Shown: one piece after another, positions 7,337 to 15,419 of the stretch | Layout of the letters: every line of letters begins with the position of its first letter | How positions within the stretch are numbered: position 1 is the first letter of the stretch | Origin: an uncultured Hyphomicrobiales bacterium | GTDB taxonomy: Bacteria > Pseudomonadota > Alphaproteobacteria > Rhizobiales > Hyphomicrobiaceae | DNA length: 35,679 bases | Assembly: GCA_902826255.1 (NCBI GenBank) | Contig: CADEEC010000017.1 | Span: forward strand, 1 to 35,679 | Direction of reading: 5' to 3' | Translations under genes and position numbers: made by a program | The notes under the pieces: model-generated | Seen by the model: only the letters and a program-made list of their open reading frames with translations | The model's database searches: none | Told to the model about the DNA's origin: nothing

Positions 7337-8713
7337 GTGCTGCGCCTGAACTCGCTTGCCTCGCGCATCATGCTGCTGCACGCGGTGGCCGTCATAGTCA
7401 CTGCAATCATGATGCCGCTGGCGCTGTACTGGTTCCTCTACTCCGAAGCCGACACACTGCAGCGGCGCGCCATGCGCGCCCAGGCCGAGGCGTTGCACGG
7501 CCACCTGGCAAAACAAAGCGACGGCACCTGGAATCTCGAGATGCCAGAGGGACTGCGCGACCTGTATTCCGAAGCCTACGGCCGCTATGCCTATGCCGTC
7601 CTGGACGGCAGCGGCAAGGTACTGTTTGCATCTCGCAAGGATCAGGTTCCCATTTTTTCACCCAAGGATGCAGCGGCAGCTGCAGAATTTGCCGAAGTGC
7701 CGCTGGGAGACCGCATTGTCTCCGGCGCCAGTTTTCAAAAGGACATGGGTGGCCGCCCGGTTTGGATTCAGGTGTCGGAGGACCTCGAGCATCGCGACGC
7801 CCTCATCGATGACGTCGTCGCCAATTTCTTCCTCCGCGCCATCTGGGTCACGGCCCCGATCCTGATGCTGCTGCTCGCCATCGATTGGCTGATCTTTCGC
7901 CGCGCCATTCAGCCGCTTGTACAAGCGTCCGATCAGGCCGGCCGCATCAGCCCGACGCGAACCGACATCCGCCTTCCCACGGGCGACATCCCCGACGAGG
8001 TGCGTCCGCTCGTCCTTGCCGTCAACAAGGCCTTCGATCGGCTCGAGGAAGGCTTCCGGCGTGAACGCAATTTCACCGCAGACGCCGCGCATGAGCTGCG
8101 CACACCGCTTGCTATACTGCGCTCCCGCATTGAAACTCTCGTCGATGCGAACGCTGCGCGTCCCCTGCTCCGGGATGTCGACGGGATGAGCCGCGTCGTC
8201 AGCCAGATGCTGGATGCAGCCGAGCTCGACACACTGGTGGTGGATACCCGCGAGCGCGCAGACTTGCGCACGATCTGCGCCGACGTCGTCGAGTCCATAG
8301 CGCCGCTCGCCTTCAAGCAAGAGAAATCGATCGGATTGCTCGGATCAGATGGTCCGGTATGGATCTACGGCAACGCCGAGATGGTTCATCGCGCCGTGCG
8401 CAATCTGGTCGAGAACGCCATCAACCACACACCCCCCAATACCGACGTCGAAGTGGAAATTGCAGATGACGCGTCGGTCAGTGTCCTGGATCACGGGAAC
8501 GGGATTGCGCCGGCCGATCGCGAGCGCATTTTCGAACGGTTCTGGCGCGCACCCGGCAAGCATAACGGGGGTGCCGGCCTCGGCCTGTCGATCGTCAAAC
8601 GGATTGCTGAGACGCATGGGGGTTCCCTCACGGTCAAGGAAAGACCAATGGGCGGCGCTGCCTTTACGCTGCGGTTCGTCAGTGCGCCCCAGCAAGCACA
8701 ACACCGCGCTTAG
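7337..8713 (+). CDS. Two-component sensor histidine kinase
   Basis: A 458-aa inner-membrane kinase, partner of the preceding regulator. The GTG start directly abuts the regulator stop, with GGAGG at 7324-7328. Membrane helix 1 is at about 11-34 and helix 2 at about 164-186. They enclose a periplasmic sensor domain of about 130 residues. A short HAMP-like linker follows, then the H-box HELRTP with H252 as the phosphorylation site, N-box N360 (LVENAINHTP), G1 DHGNGI at 385-390, F-box F400 and G2 GGAGLGLSIV at 411-420. The overall architecture resembles TctE-type kinases, but the ligand cannot be inferred. It converges with the IclR gene, the ends overlapping by a few bases. Confidence 0.93.
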   Translation: MLRLNSLASRIMLLHAVAVIVTAIMMPLALYWFLYSEADTLQRRAMRAQAEALHGHLAKQSDGTWNLEMPEGLRDLYSEAYGRYAYAVLDGSGKVLFASRKDQVPIFSPKDAAAAAEFAEVPLGDRIVSGASFQKDMGGRPVWIQVSEDLEHRDALIDDVVANFFLRAIWVTAPILMLLLAIDWLIFRRAIQPLVQASDQAGRISPTRTDIRLPTGDIPDEVRPLVLAVNKAFDRLEEGFRRERNFTADAAHELRTPLAILRSRIETLVDANAARPLLRDVDGMSRVVSQMLDAAELDTLVVDTRERADLRTICADVVESIAPLAFKQEKSIGLLGSDGPVWIYGNAEMVHRAVRNLVENAINHTPPNTDVEVEIADDASVSVLDHGNGIAPADRERIFERFWRAPGKHNGGAGLGLSIVKRIAETHGGSLTVKERPMGGAAFTLRFVSAPQQAQHRA

Positions 8714-9510
8714 CGGCGGCTGCGCGATGGTCGCGGCATGTCGAGGGCAGCCTCGATCTGGTTTGCATGCGCACGCAGACGCGCCACTACCGCCGGAACG
8801 CGCGACTGGGGCAGGCGGCGCGCGATCGCAGCAACCGTCAAAGCCGCGAACGCCTCACCACGGGAGCTGATCGCAACCGACACCGCGCGCGTACCCGGAA
8901 CCAGCCCACGATCCCGCAGCGCATATCCGACTTTTCTTGCCTCGGCGATCGAGGCGAAAGCCTCCACTTCCGAGATGCGGTAAGCGAGGAAGCGGCGCCG
9001 GTTCTCCATCACGATGCCGCGCGCCTCCTGAACTCCGAGCGTCGCCAGGAAGACGAACCCCGCGCTGCTCACGCCCAACGGGCGCCTATCTCCGACGTCC
9101 AGTGCGAGCACCTGAATCGGGTAGCTGCCGAAACGGCGCGCGAGGCATACAGTATCCGTTCCAGCGCGCAACGTCAGGAACCCGGTATCGCCAATCTCCT
9201 GCACCACCGCGGTGAGATGCGGCAGAGCCACCGTCAGCAGGGGCGAGGCCGCTGGTCGCCCAAGCGCGAGCAGCGGGACCTGCTCTCCGACGGCATAGCG
9301 TCGCGTACGCATGCTTTGCTCGACCACTCCTTCGGACACCAGCGTGCCCAGGATACGGTGCGTCGTCGGCCGGGTCAGATTGGCCTGGCGCGCTATTTCG
9401 CCCAAGCCCAGCCCTGCCTGCCGCGCGCTTGCAAGGATACGCAGCACGTTGAGCGCCCTCCGGATGCTCTGCGCACCGTCCGGGCCCGCTTGCGCCGAAA
9501 TCCCTTTCAT
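8710..9510 (-). CDS. IclR family transcriptional regulator
   Basis: A 266-aa regulator. The N-terminal winged HTH (about 14-75) has AQSIRRALNVLRILA, GLGEIARQANLTRPTTHRIL and a wing ending RRYAVGEQ. The C-terminal ligand-binding domain (about 85-255) shows the IclR pattern LPHLTAVVQEIGDTGFL...VCLARR, then RPLGVSSAGFVFLA and VAISSRGEAFAALTV. It is divergent from the FAH/hpaH operon across a 133-bp gap and probably controls it in response to an aromatic-pathway intermediate (inference from context). IclR proteins in such settings may be activators or repressors. Confidence 0.9.
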   Translation of the reverse strand: MKGISAQAGPDGAQSIRRALNVLRILASARQAGLGLGEIARQANLTRPTTHRILGTLVSEGVVEQSMRTRRYAVGEQVPLLALGRPAASPLLTVALPHLTAVVQEIGDTGFLTLRAGTDTVCLARRFGSYPIQVLALDVGDRRPLGVSSAGFVFLATLGVQEARGIVMENRRRFLAYRISEVEAFASIAEARKVGYALRDRGLVPGTRAVSVAISSRGEAFAALTVAAIARRLPQSRVPAVVARLRAHANQIEAALDMPRPSRSRR

Positions 9511-9543
9511 ATCCCAACCCGAAGCCGATCATCTCATCCAAAG

Positions 9544-9556
9544 TCCATAATGTGGA
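9544..9556. promoter_or_regulatory. Candidate IclR operator (TCCA-N5-TGGA) in the divergent gap
   Basis: TCCATAATGTGGA is a small inverted repeat in the most AT-rich part of the region between the IclR gene and the FAH gene, about 34 bp upstream of the IclR start. Its position fits autoregulation plus control of the divergent operon. The arms are only four bases, so confidence is modest. Confidence 0.4.
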
Positions 9557-9643
9557 ATTAATGGCGCTATTTCAATTGCATTGTCGAGACTGCGGCCGCT
9601 GAATTGCGCAAAACAACATCATCGCGCCTGGAGGAACAATCGC

Positions 9644-10501
9644 GTGCAACTCACCAGCTACAGAACCGGGTCCGGCGAACATTTCGGCGCCGTCGTGGGC
9701 GATGGGCTGGTCGATCTGAGCAAGCGATTGCCGAAATACCCGACGCTGCGCAGCTTGATCGCAGCGGGTACGCTGGCAGAGGCGCGCGCAGCCGTGCAGG
9801 GCGCGACCCCCGACCACAAGCTCTCCGACGTGGTGTTGCTGCCGCCCGTCGTGGCCCCGGAAAAGATCTGGTGTATCGGCGTCAACTACGCCGATCGCAA
9901 CGAGGAGTACAAAGACAACTCGGAGCGGCCGAAGTACCCAAGTCTCTTCTGCCGCGCGCCGGCATCCATGGTTGGCCACGAGCAGCCCATCGAACGCCCG
10001 CGCGTCTCCACGCAACTCGACTACGAGGGAGAGATCGCGCTGGTGATCGGCAAGGGCGGCCGGCACATCCCGCGCGAGCGCGCATTGGAGCACATCTTCG
10101 GCTTGACGATGTGCAATGAGGGCAGTGTCCGTGACTGGCTGCGGCACGGCAAATTCAACGTCACACAGGGCAAGAACTTCGATAAATCCGGCAGCCTCGG
10201 CCCGTGGATCGTCACCGGCGACGCGATTGACCTTCGCAAGCCCATCGGGCTCACCACCCGCGTCAACGGCGAAGTCCGCCAGGACGATAGCACCGAACGT
10301 CTTATGTTTCCGTTCGATTACCTCATCAACTACCTCTCGACATTTGCCACGCTGACACCCGGCGACGTGATCGTCACCGGCACACCGACCGGGGCGGGCG
10401 TACGATTCGACCCGCCGCGCTGGCTGAAACCCGGCGACGTCGTAGAGGTCGAAGGCTCCGGCATCGGCACGCTGCGCAACATCGTTGCGGACGAAGCCTG
10501 A
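9644..10501 (+). CDS. Fumarylacetoacetate hydrolase (FAH) family protein
   Basis: A 285-aa protein of the FAH superfamily (C-C bond hydrolases, decarboxylases and isomerases of ring-cleavage products). GTG 9644 is taken as start because GGAGG lies at 9630-9634 and the family N-terminus fits. Key parts: IWCIGVNYADRNEEY at 75-89, LDYEGEIALVIGKGG with likely metal ligands E128 and E130, FGLTMCNEGSVRDW, and the C-terminal TGTPTGAGV. In many family members the third ligand is Asp in a ND pair. Here it is N158-E159, a variant I recall from one subgroup. It is first in the operon with hpaH, so a decarboxylase/isomerase or ring-cleavage-product hydrolase role is likely. The exact substrate is unknown. 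Confidence 0.85.
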   Translation: MQLTSYRTGSGEHFGAVVGDGLVDLSKRLPKYPTLRSLIAAGTLAEARAAVQGATPDHKLSDVVLLPPVVAPEKIWCIGVNYADRNEEYKDNSERPKYPSLFCRAPASMVGHEQPIERPRVSTQLDYEGEIALVIGKGGRHIPRERALEHIFGLTMCNEGSVRDWLRHGKFNVTQGKNFDKSGSLGPWIVTGDAIDLRKPIGLTTRVNGEVRQDDSTERLMFPFDYLINYLSTFATLTPGDVIVTGTPTGAGVRFDPPRWLKPGDVVEVEGSGIGTLRNIVADEA

Positions 10502-10528
10502 GACGCCATTTTCCCGAAAGGCCCAGCC

Positions 10529-11332
10529 ATGCTGAGCAAGGATCAGATCGAAGCTTCCGCAGCGCGCCTCGAGGAAGCCGAACGCACCAAAAAGCAGATT
10601 CGCATGTTCAGCCTGGAGTATCCGGGCATGACCATCGATGACGCCTACGCGGTGCAGCGCACCTGGATCGCGCACAAGCTGAAGAACGGGCGGCGGCTGA
10701 AGGGCCACAAGATCGGTCTGACATCCAAAGCCATGCAGAACGCGGTCGGCATCCGCGAACCCGATTTCGGCGCCCTGCTCGACAACATGTTCTTCTATGA
10801 CGGTGCCGACATCCCGACCGCGCGCTTCATCTCGACGCGCATCGAGGCTGAACTCGCCTTCGTCCTCAAAAGCCGGCTGACAGGACCGGAGTGCACCATC
10901 TTCGAGGTCTTGAATGCGACCGACTACATCACCCCCGCGCTCGAGATCTTGGATACACGGGTGCAGCGCGTCGATCCGGAAGGCAAGGGCACGCGCAAAA
11001 TCGTCGATACTATTGCCGACAATGCCGCCAATGCCGCGCTCGTGATCGGGGGCCGCCCGTTCAAGCCTTTTGATGTCGACCTGCGCTGGATCGCGGCACT
11101 CGTGTTCCGCAACGGACAACTGGAGGAGACCGGCGTTGCGGCCGGCGTCCTCAATCATCCAGCCAACGGTGTCGCCTGGCTTGCCAACAAGCTGCATCCG
11201 CACGGCGTCGCGCTGGAACCGGGACAGGTGATCCTGAGCGGGTCCTTCATCCGTCCCATCGACGCCGCCAAAGGCGACACGTTCCATGCCGACTACGGGC
11301 CGTTCGGCACCGTGTCCTGCCATTTTGCGTGA
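10529..11332 (+). CDS. hpaH: 2-oxo-hept-4-ene-1,7-dioate hydratase (HpaH-like)
   Basis: A 267-aa Mg-dependent hydratase that adds water to a 2-oxo-enoate in the homoprotocatechuate branch of aromatic breakdown. The match to E. coli HpaH is close over the whole length as I remember it, including RLKGHKIGLTSKAMQ, EPDFGALLDNMFF, the metal pair E106-x-E108 (RIEAELAFVL), E139 in ITPALEILD, TIADNAANA and the long stretch near 200-220 containing TGVAAGVLNHPANGVAWL. Length equals the E. coli enzyme. Related 4-oxalocrotonate decarboxylases and 2-oxopentenoate hydratases share the fold, so the physiological substrate may be a shorter-chain analogue. It follows the FAH gene by 27 bp. Confidence 0.88.
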   Translation: MLSKDQIEASAARLEEAERTKKQIRMFSLEYPGMTIDDAYAVQRTWIAHKLKNGRRLKGHKIGLTSKAMQNAVGIREPDFGALLDNMFFYDGADIPTARFISTRIEAELAFVLKSRLTGPECTIFEVLNATDYITPALEILDTRVQRVDPEGKGTRKIVDTIADNAANAALVIGGRPFKPFDVDLRWIAALVFRNGQLEETGVAAGVLNHPANGVAWLANKLHPHGVALEPGQVILSGSFIRPIDAAKGDTFHADYGPFGTVSCHFA

Positions 11333-11344
11333 GGAGCGGGCTGC

Positions 11345-11731
11345 ATGGCAAAGCGCAGGGCCATCTACGTCGAAGGCTTCGGCCACAAGAACCCCATTCC
11401 TGTCGCCAGCCGCGTCGGCAACGTGGTGGCGTCCGGTATCATCTACGGTTTGGACACCGCCACCGGCAAACCCGCCGCCACACTCGACGAGCAGGCGAAG
11501 CTGATGTTTCACCACCTGAAGGTCGTCGTCGAAGCGGCCGGCGGCACCCTCGACGACATCGTCAAACTGAACGTGTGGCTCGCCGATCGCGCCAAACGCG
11601 AGGCCGTCAATCGCGAGTGGCTCGCCATGTTTCCCGACCCCGCAACACGCCCGGCGCGCCAGGCAATGCAGGCCGAGATGACGACAGGCGTCCTGGTGCA
11701 ATGCGACTTTCTTGCTGTGATTGACGACTGA
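11345..11731 (+). CDS. RidA family protein in ring-cleavage operon
   Basis: A 128-aa RidA-fold protein, start ATG 11345, 12 bp after hpaH with GAGGAGCGGG upstream. R105 in RPARQAM matches the conserved substrate-binding arginine. The usual C-terminal VEIE is replaced by VQCD. The family includes 2-aminomuconate deaminases, which act in aminoaromatic meta-cleavage pathways just before the decarboxylase and hydratase steps. Placement beside HpaH and FAH enzymes makes such a deaminase role plausible (inference). A general imine hydrolase is the alternative. It overlaps the flavin reductase gene by one base (TGATG). Confidence 0.82.
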   Translation: MAKRRAIYVEGFGHKNPIPVASRVGNVVASGIIYGLDTATGKPAATLDEQAKLMFHHLKVVVEAAGGTLDDIVKLNVWLADRAKREAVNREWLAMFPDPATRPARQAMQAEMTTGVLVQCDFLAVIDD

Positions 11732-12342
11732 TGCCGGAGCTAGATCCCAAGACGCTGCCGGCCGAGCAGGCTTACAGGCTGATCACCGGCATCGTGGTGC
11801 CGAGGCCCGTCGCATGGGTCACGACGCTTTCGTCGACCGGCAGCGTGAATCTCGCCCCCTTCAGCGCCTTCACCTTCGTCTCACCCAAGCCGCCCATGCT
11901 CGCCATCAGCGTCGGCCGCAAGGCCGGCGTCTATAAGGACACCGCACGCAACATTCTCGCCACCGAGGAGTTCGTCGTCCACATCGCCGACCGGCCGTTG
12001 CTGGAACCGCTGCATCTGAGCTCGACCGAGCATCCGCCCGACGTCAGCGAGGTGGACGTGCTTGGCCTTACCACGCACCCGAGCACCCACATCAAGCCCC
12101 CGCGTTTGACCGCTGCTCCCATCGCCATGGAGTGCCGGCTGCGCCATTGCATCGAGTTCGGCGAGACCCGCACCCGCTTGCTGGTGGGCGAGGTCCTTGT
12201 CTTTCACTTCCGCGACGGCCTCCTCAACAACGGCAAGATCGAAACCAAAGAGCTGAACCCCGTTTGTCGCCTCGGCGGCCCGCGTTACGCGACTCTCGGC
12301 GACATCGTGACCATGCAACCGGTCGCACAGACGGAGAAATGA
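11731..12342 (+). CDS. Flavin reductase family / FMN-binding split-barrel protein
   Basis: A 203-aa protein of the flavoredoxin/flavin reductase-like domain. The characteristic start AYRLITGIVVPRPVAWVTTLSSTGSVNLAPFSAFTFVSPKPPMLAISVG (residues 11-60) forms the FMN site. Later HPSTHIKPPRL and the C-terminal LNPVCRLGGPRYATLGD are typical of this subgroup. It may supply reduced flavin to a flavin-dependent hydroxylase acting above this pathway, or carry FMN itself. No hydroxylase is adjacent. It is translationally coupled to the RidA gene and its stop overlaps possible starts of the amidohydrolase. Confidence 0.85.
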   Translation: MPELDPKTLPAEQAYRLITGIVVPRPVAWVTTLSSTGSVNLAPFSAFTFVSPKPPMLAISVGRKAGVYKDTARNILATEEFVVHIADRPLLEPLHLSSTEHPPDVSEVDVLGLTTHPSTHIKPPRLTAAPIAMECRLRHCIEFGETRTRLLVGEVLVFHFRDGLLNNGKIETKELNPVCRLGGPRYATLGDIVTMQPVAQTEK

Positions 12343-12374
12343 TGCGCTCTTCCAGCGCAGACAGGACCAGCACC

Positions 12375-13247
12375 ATGCCGACTTACCTTCCCTTCGATCC
12401 CAATCCCCGCATCCCGGCGGAAAAGCCGCCAAAACTCACATGCGACAGCCAGTTTCACGTTCTCGGACCGCGGGAGACATATCCCGTCCGGCCTGGCGCC
12501 GTTTACGAGATGCCCTCGGCAACCATCGCCGCCGCCTTGAGAATGCACCGCGCACTCGGCATCGAGCGAGGCATCATTGTGCAGCCGACGACCTACGGCG
12601 CGGATCATTCCGCCACCCTCGATGGCCTCGCCGAAGCAGGTCCCAGTTACAAGGCCTGCGCCAATGCCATCGTTTTCAATGAAGCGGATGACAGCTACAT
12701 CGCCAAGCTGCACCAAGCCGGCGTGCGCGGCGCACGTTTCACGCGCGCCGGTCTCGGGGTGAGACTTGCCGAGAAGGATTTCGAGCGCGCGATCGCCCGC
12801 GTCGCGGAGCTCGGCTGGTACGCGAAAGTGCAACCGGAGCCAGAAGGCTTCGCAGCGGGGTCGGCAGCGTACGAGAAACTAAAGCTGCCCGTCATCATCG
12901 ACCACATGGGTCGCCCCGATCCCGCGCGTGGCACCGATGATCCAACCCTCAAGAAGGTCGTTGAGTTGCTCAAACGCGGCAATTTCTGGGTAATGCTCTC
13001 GCTCACGGAGAAAACCTCGAAGACCGGCTCGCCGTGGGACGATGTGATGCCGATCGCACGCGCCTACGTCGAAGCCGCACCGGATCGCATCATCTGGGGC
13101 AGCGACTGGCCCCATCCCGTATCGGTCAAGCAGCCGCCGAACGAAGCTGATCTTTTGGAGTTCGTCTACCGCTGCGCGCCCGATGCCACGGAGCGCCGGA
13201 AAATCCTCGTCGATAATCCAGCGATCTTGTTCGGCTACGGCACATAG
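12375..13247 (+). CDS. Amidohydrolase family protein (LigI / 2-pyrone-4,6-dicarboxylate lactonase-like)
   Basis: A 290-aa TIM-barrel hydrolase of the Amidohydrolase_2 group nearest to 2-pyrone-4,6-dicarboxylate lactonase and sugar-lactone hydrolases. The usual N-terminal HxH reads Q26-F-H28 (CDSQFHVLG), so the first metal-type histidine is absent. H177 in IIDHMGRP and D244/H247 in WGSDWPHP are present. LigI-like enzymes work without a metal, which fits. ATG 12375 has AGGA upstream. An alternative ATG at 12339 overlaps the previous stop (ATGA) and would add 12 residues with translational coupling. Likely role: opening a lactone or pyrone formed during ring cleavage. Confidence 0.8.
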   Translation: MPTYLPFDPNPRIPAEKPPKLTCDSQFHVLGPRETYPVRPGAVYEMPSATIAAALRMHRALGIERGIIVQPTTYGADHSATLDGLAEAGPSYKACANAIVFNEADDSYIAKLHQAGVRGARFTRAGLGVRLAEKDFERAIARVAELGWYAKVQPEPEGFAAGSAAYEKLKLPVIIDHMGRPDPARGTDDPTLKKVVELLKRGNFWVMLSLTEKTSKTGSPWDDVMPIARAYVEAAPDRIIWGSDWPHPVSVKQPPNEADLLEFVYRCAPDATERRKILVDNPAILFGYGT

Positions 13248-13295
13248 CAGGTTTGGCAACATCAATCGCAACACACAACGCTTTGGGAGGTTCAC

Positions 13296-14267
13296 ATGAA
13301 GTTCAGCATCCTTGCTTTGACCGCTGCGGCCTTGGCTCTCGTCATTTCAGGTCCGGCCCACGCCCAGAACTGGCCGGAACGCACAGTGAAGGTTGTCGTA
13401 CCGTATCCGCCGGGCGGCAACGTCGACGGCGCCGCACGCATCATCGGCGAGAAACTGCAGGCTGCCCTAGGGCAATCGGTCGTGATCGAGAACAAGGCCG
13501 GCGCCGGCGGCCTTGTCGGCAGCGAATCCGTCGCCAAAGCGGAACCGGACGGCTACACGCTTCTCCTCGGCGCCAACGGGCCCATCCTGTTTGCGCCCGA
13601 GATGGCGAGCCGCCGCGCCTACGAGTGGCGCCGCGACTTCGTGCCGATCACCATGGTTTCGCTGACACCAATAGTCCTGCAGGTGCATCCTTCGGTCGCC
13701 GCCAAGTCCGTGAAGGAGCTGTTCGAGCTCGCGCGCAAGGATGCCGGCAAGCTCACCATGTCGTCGCCCGGACCAGGCACGACCAACCACCTGATGAGCG
13801 AGCTCATCCAGGACAAGCTCAACCTGAAGTGGGTGACCGTGCAGTACAAGGGCAACGCACCCGCCACCAACGACCTAATTGCGGGACACGTCAACTTCAA
13901 CTTCGACCAAGTGTCAGTTGCTCTGCCCTTCATTCAAGACGGGCGCACGCGCGCACTGGCGGTGACGGGTAGCAAGCGCGCTGCGGGGCTTCCCGACGTA
14001 CCCACATTCGCCGAAGCGGGGTTTGCCGAAATCGACGGATCGACCTTCACCGGCCTTATGGCGCCCGCCAAAACGCCGCAAGCCATCGTTGCAAGACTGA
14101 ATGCGGAGATGGGCAAGATACTCGCGGATCCGGGCGTGAAAGCGAAGTTCCAGGCGCTCGGTGCCGAGACCGTGCCGATGACTATCGAGGCGTTCACGAA
14201 GTACCTCGAGAAGGAGGACGCAACCTGGATACCGGTCATCCGCAAAGCCAACGTCAAGTCGCAATAG
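13296..14267 (+). CDS. Tripartite tricarboxylate transporter substrate-binding protein (TctC/Bug family)
   Basis: A 323-aa periplasmic binding protein. It has a Sec signal peptide (about 1-23, ending AHA-Q) and the Bug-family N-terminal motif WPERTVKVVVPYPPGGNVDGAAR, then GAGGLVGSESVAKAEPDGYTLLLG and the C-terminal GLMAPAKTPQAIVARLNAEMGK. The start ATG 13296 has GGGAGG upstream. It lies 48 bp after the amidohydrolase gene, so it probably supplies the operon's substrate or senses it. No TctA/TctB membrane genes are present, as is common for this family, so it must use membrane partners elsewhere or act as an extracytoplasmic sensor. Confidence 0.9.
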   Translation: MKFSILALTAAALALVISGPAHAQNWPERTVKVVVPYPPGGNVDGAARIIGEKLQAALGQSVVIENKAGAGGLVGSESVAKAEPDGYTLLLGANGPILFAPEMASRRAYEWRRDFVPITMVSLTPIVLQVHPSVAAKSVKELFELARKDAGKLTMSSPGPGTTNHLMSELIQDKLNLKWVTVQYKGNAPATNDLIAGHVNFNFDQVSVALPFIQDGRTRALAVTGSKRAAGLPDVPTFAEAGFAEIDGSTFTGLMAPAKTPQAIVARLNAEMGKILADPGVKAKFQALGAETVPMTIEAFTKYLEKEDATWIPVIRKANVKSQ

Positions 14268-14288
14268 GCGGAGCTTCGTCAGGACGAG

Positions 14289-14315
14289 AAGGGCACTCCA
14301 GGTAGGGGTGCCCTT
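14289..14315. terminator. Bidirectional hairpin terminator
   Basis: A perfect 8-bp stem (AAGGGCAC / GTGCCCTT) with an 11-base loop sits in the 48-bp gap between two converging operons. On the plus strand the stem runs directly into T residues (CCCTTTCAT), fitting a terminator for the 9644-14267 operon. Because the stem also has A residues at its left edge it can serve the minus-strand operon ending at 14316. Confidence 0.75.
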
Positions 14316-15416
14316 TCATCGCGCGAGGACGGCGGCGCGCTTGGGGTCGATGCAGATCCAGACAAGGCCGCCGGGAGCCAGGCCCGGGTCCGCACGGCCG
14401 GACACCCGCACCGCGTGCGGGGTACCACAATCGATGTGGTACTCGACGAGGCTGCCGAGGAAAGTGAGCCGGGCGATCTTTCCAGAAAGAACGTTGTCAT
14501 CGCGTTCAGGTTTTGCCGCGGAGAGCTGCACGTCCTCGGGCCTGATGACCACATCGACAGCATCACCGGGTTTGCCGGCCGCGACGATGGCAAGGCGGTG
14601 TCCTGCACCGTCGAGGACAACAACGGCTACACCGCCACCGCCGCCGCTTTCGATACACCCCGCCACGATGTTTGCGGCGCCGAGGAAGCTCGCGGCAAAC
14701 GTGGACTGCGGGGCAGCATAAAGAGTTCGTGGATCGCCCTCCTGCACGATGCGGCCGCGATCCATGACACCCATGCGGTGCGCGAGTGCAAAGGCCTCTG
14801 CTTGGTCGTGGGTGACGTAGAGCGCCGTGACGCCGATACGCGCGATCATATCCGAGAGTTCCTGCCGCATCGTCTCGCGCAACCGCGCGTCCAGATTGGA
14901 GAGGGGCTCATCGAGCAGGAGCAGCTTGGGCTGCCGCACGACAGCACGCGCCAGAGCCACCCTCTGTTGTTGCCCTCCCGACAGACGGGTCGCCGGCCGG
15001 TCCGCCATATCCTGCATCCCGACCTGCGTCAGCGCCTGCATCGTGCGATCGCGTATCTCGGCCTTCTCCGGCCGGGGCCTGCTTACGGTGAGGGGATAGG
15101 AAACATTCCCGAACACATCCATGTGCGGCCAGATGGCGTAAGACTGGAAAACCATGCCGATCGGCCGCTCGTGCACGGGCATGAACACCGCGCGCGCAGC
15201 ATCCGATACGACTGCGCCGCCGATACGTACGATCCCGCTGTCCGCCTGCTCCAATCCCGCAACGCAGCGCAAAGTCGTCGTCTTGCCGCAGCCGCTGGGT
15301 CCCAGCAGGGCGTAGCATTGCCCGTCGGGAATACTGAAGGAAACGTTGTCGACCACCCTCGGCTGCGCTCGATCGGCAGTCTGGAAAGTTTTGCAGAGCT
15401 CTATGACCTCCAGCAT
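14316..15416 (-). CDS. Fbp/Pot-type ABC transporter ATP-binding protein
   Basis: A 366-aa ATPase of the iron(III)/spermidine/aminoethylphosphonate importer class. Walker A GPSGCGKTT is at 39-47, Q-loop Q91, signature LSGGQQQR at 145-152, Walker B LLLLDEP at 165-171 and H-loop H203. A C-terminal TOBE-type domain (about 240-366) contains VDVVIRPEDVQLSAA. It is the last gene of the minus-strand operon, three bases after the permease. The transported substrate is not shown by the sequence. Linkage to a Rieske oxygenase argues for an organic acid rather than iron. Confidence 0.9.
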   Translation of the reverse strand: MLEVIELCKTFQTADRAQPRVVDNVSFSIPDGQCYALLGPSGCGKTTTLRCVAGLEQADSGIVRIGGAVVSDAARAVFMPVHERPIGMVFQSYAIWPHMDVFGNVSYPLTVSRPRPEKAEIRDRTMQALTQVGMQDMADRPATRLSGGQQQRVALARAVVRQPKLLLLDEPLSNLDARLRETMRQELSDMIARIGVTALYVTHDQAEAFALAHRMGVMDRGRIVQEGDPRTLYAAPQSTFAASFLGAANIVAGCIESGGGGGVAVVVLDGAGHRLAIVAAGKPGDAVDVVIRPEDVQLSAAKPERDDNVLSGKIARLTFLGSLVEYHIDCGTPHAVRVSGRADPGLAPGGLVWICIDPKRAAVLAR

Positions 15417-15419
15417 CGT

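Noticed and set aside
9572..11701. A 709-codon open frame on the minus strand opposite the FAH, hpaH and RidA genes
   Set aside because: It is the antisense shadow of well-supported plus-strand genes in high-GC DNA. Its translation has no recognisable domain.
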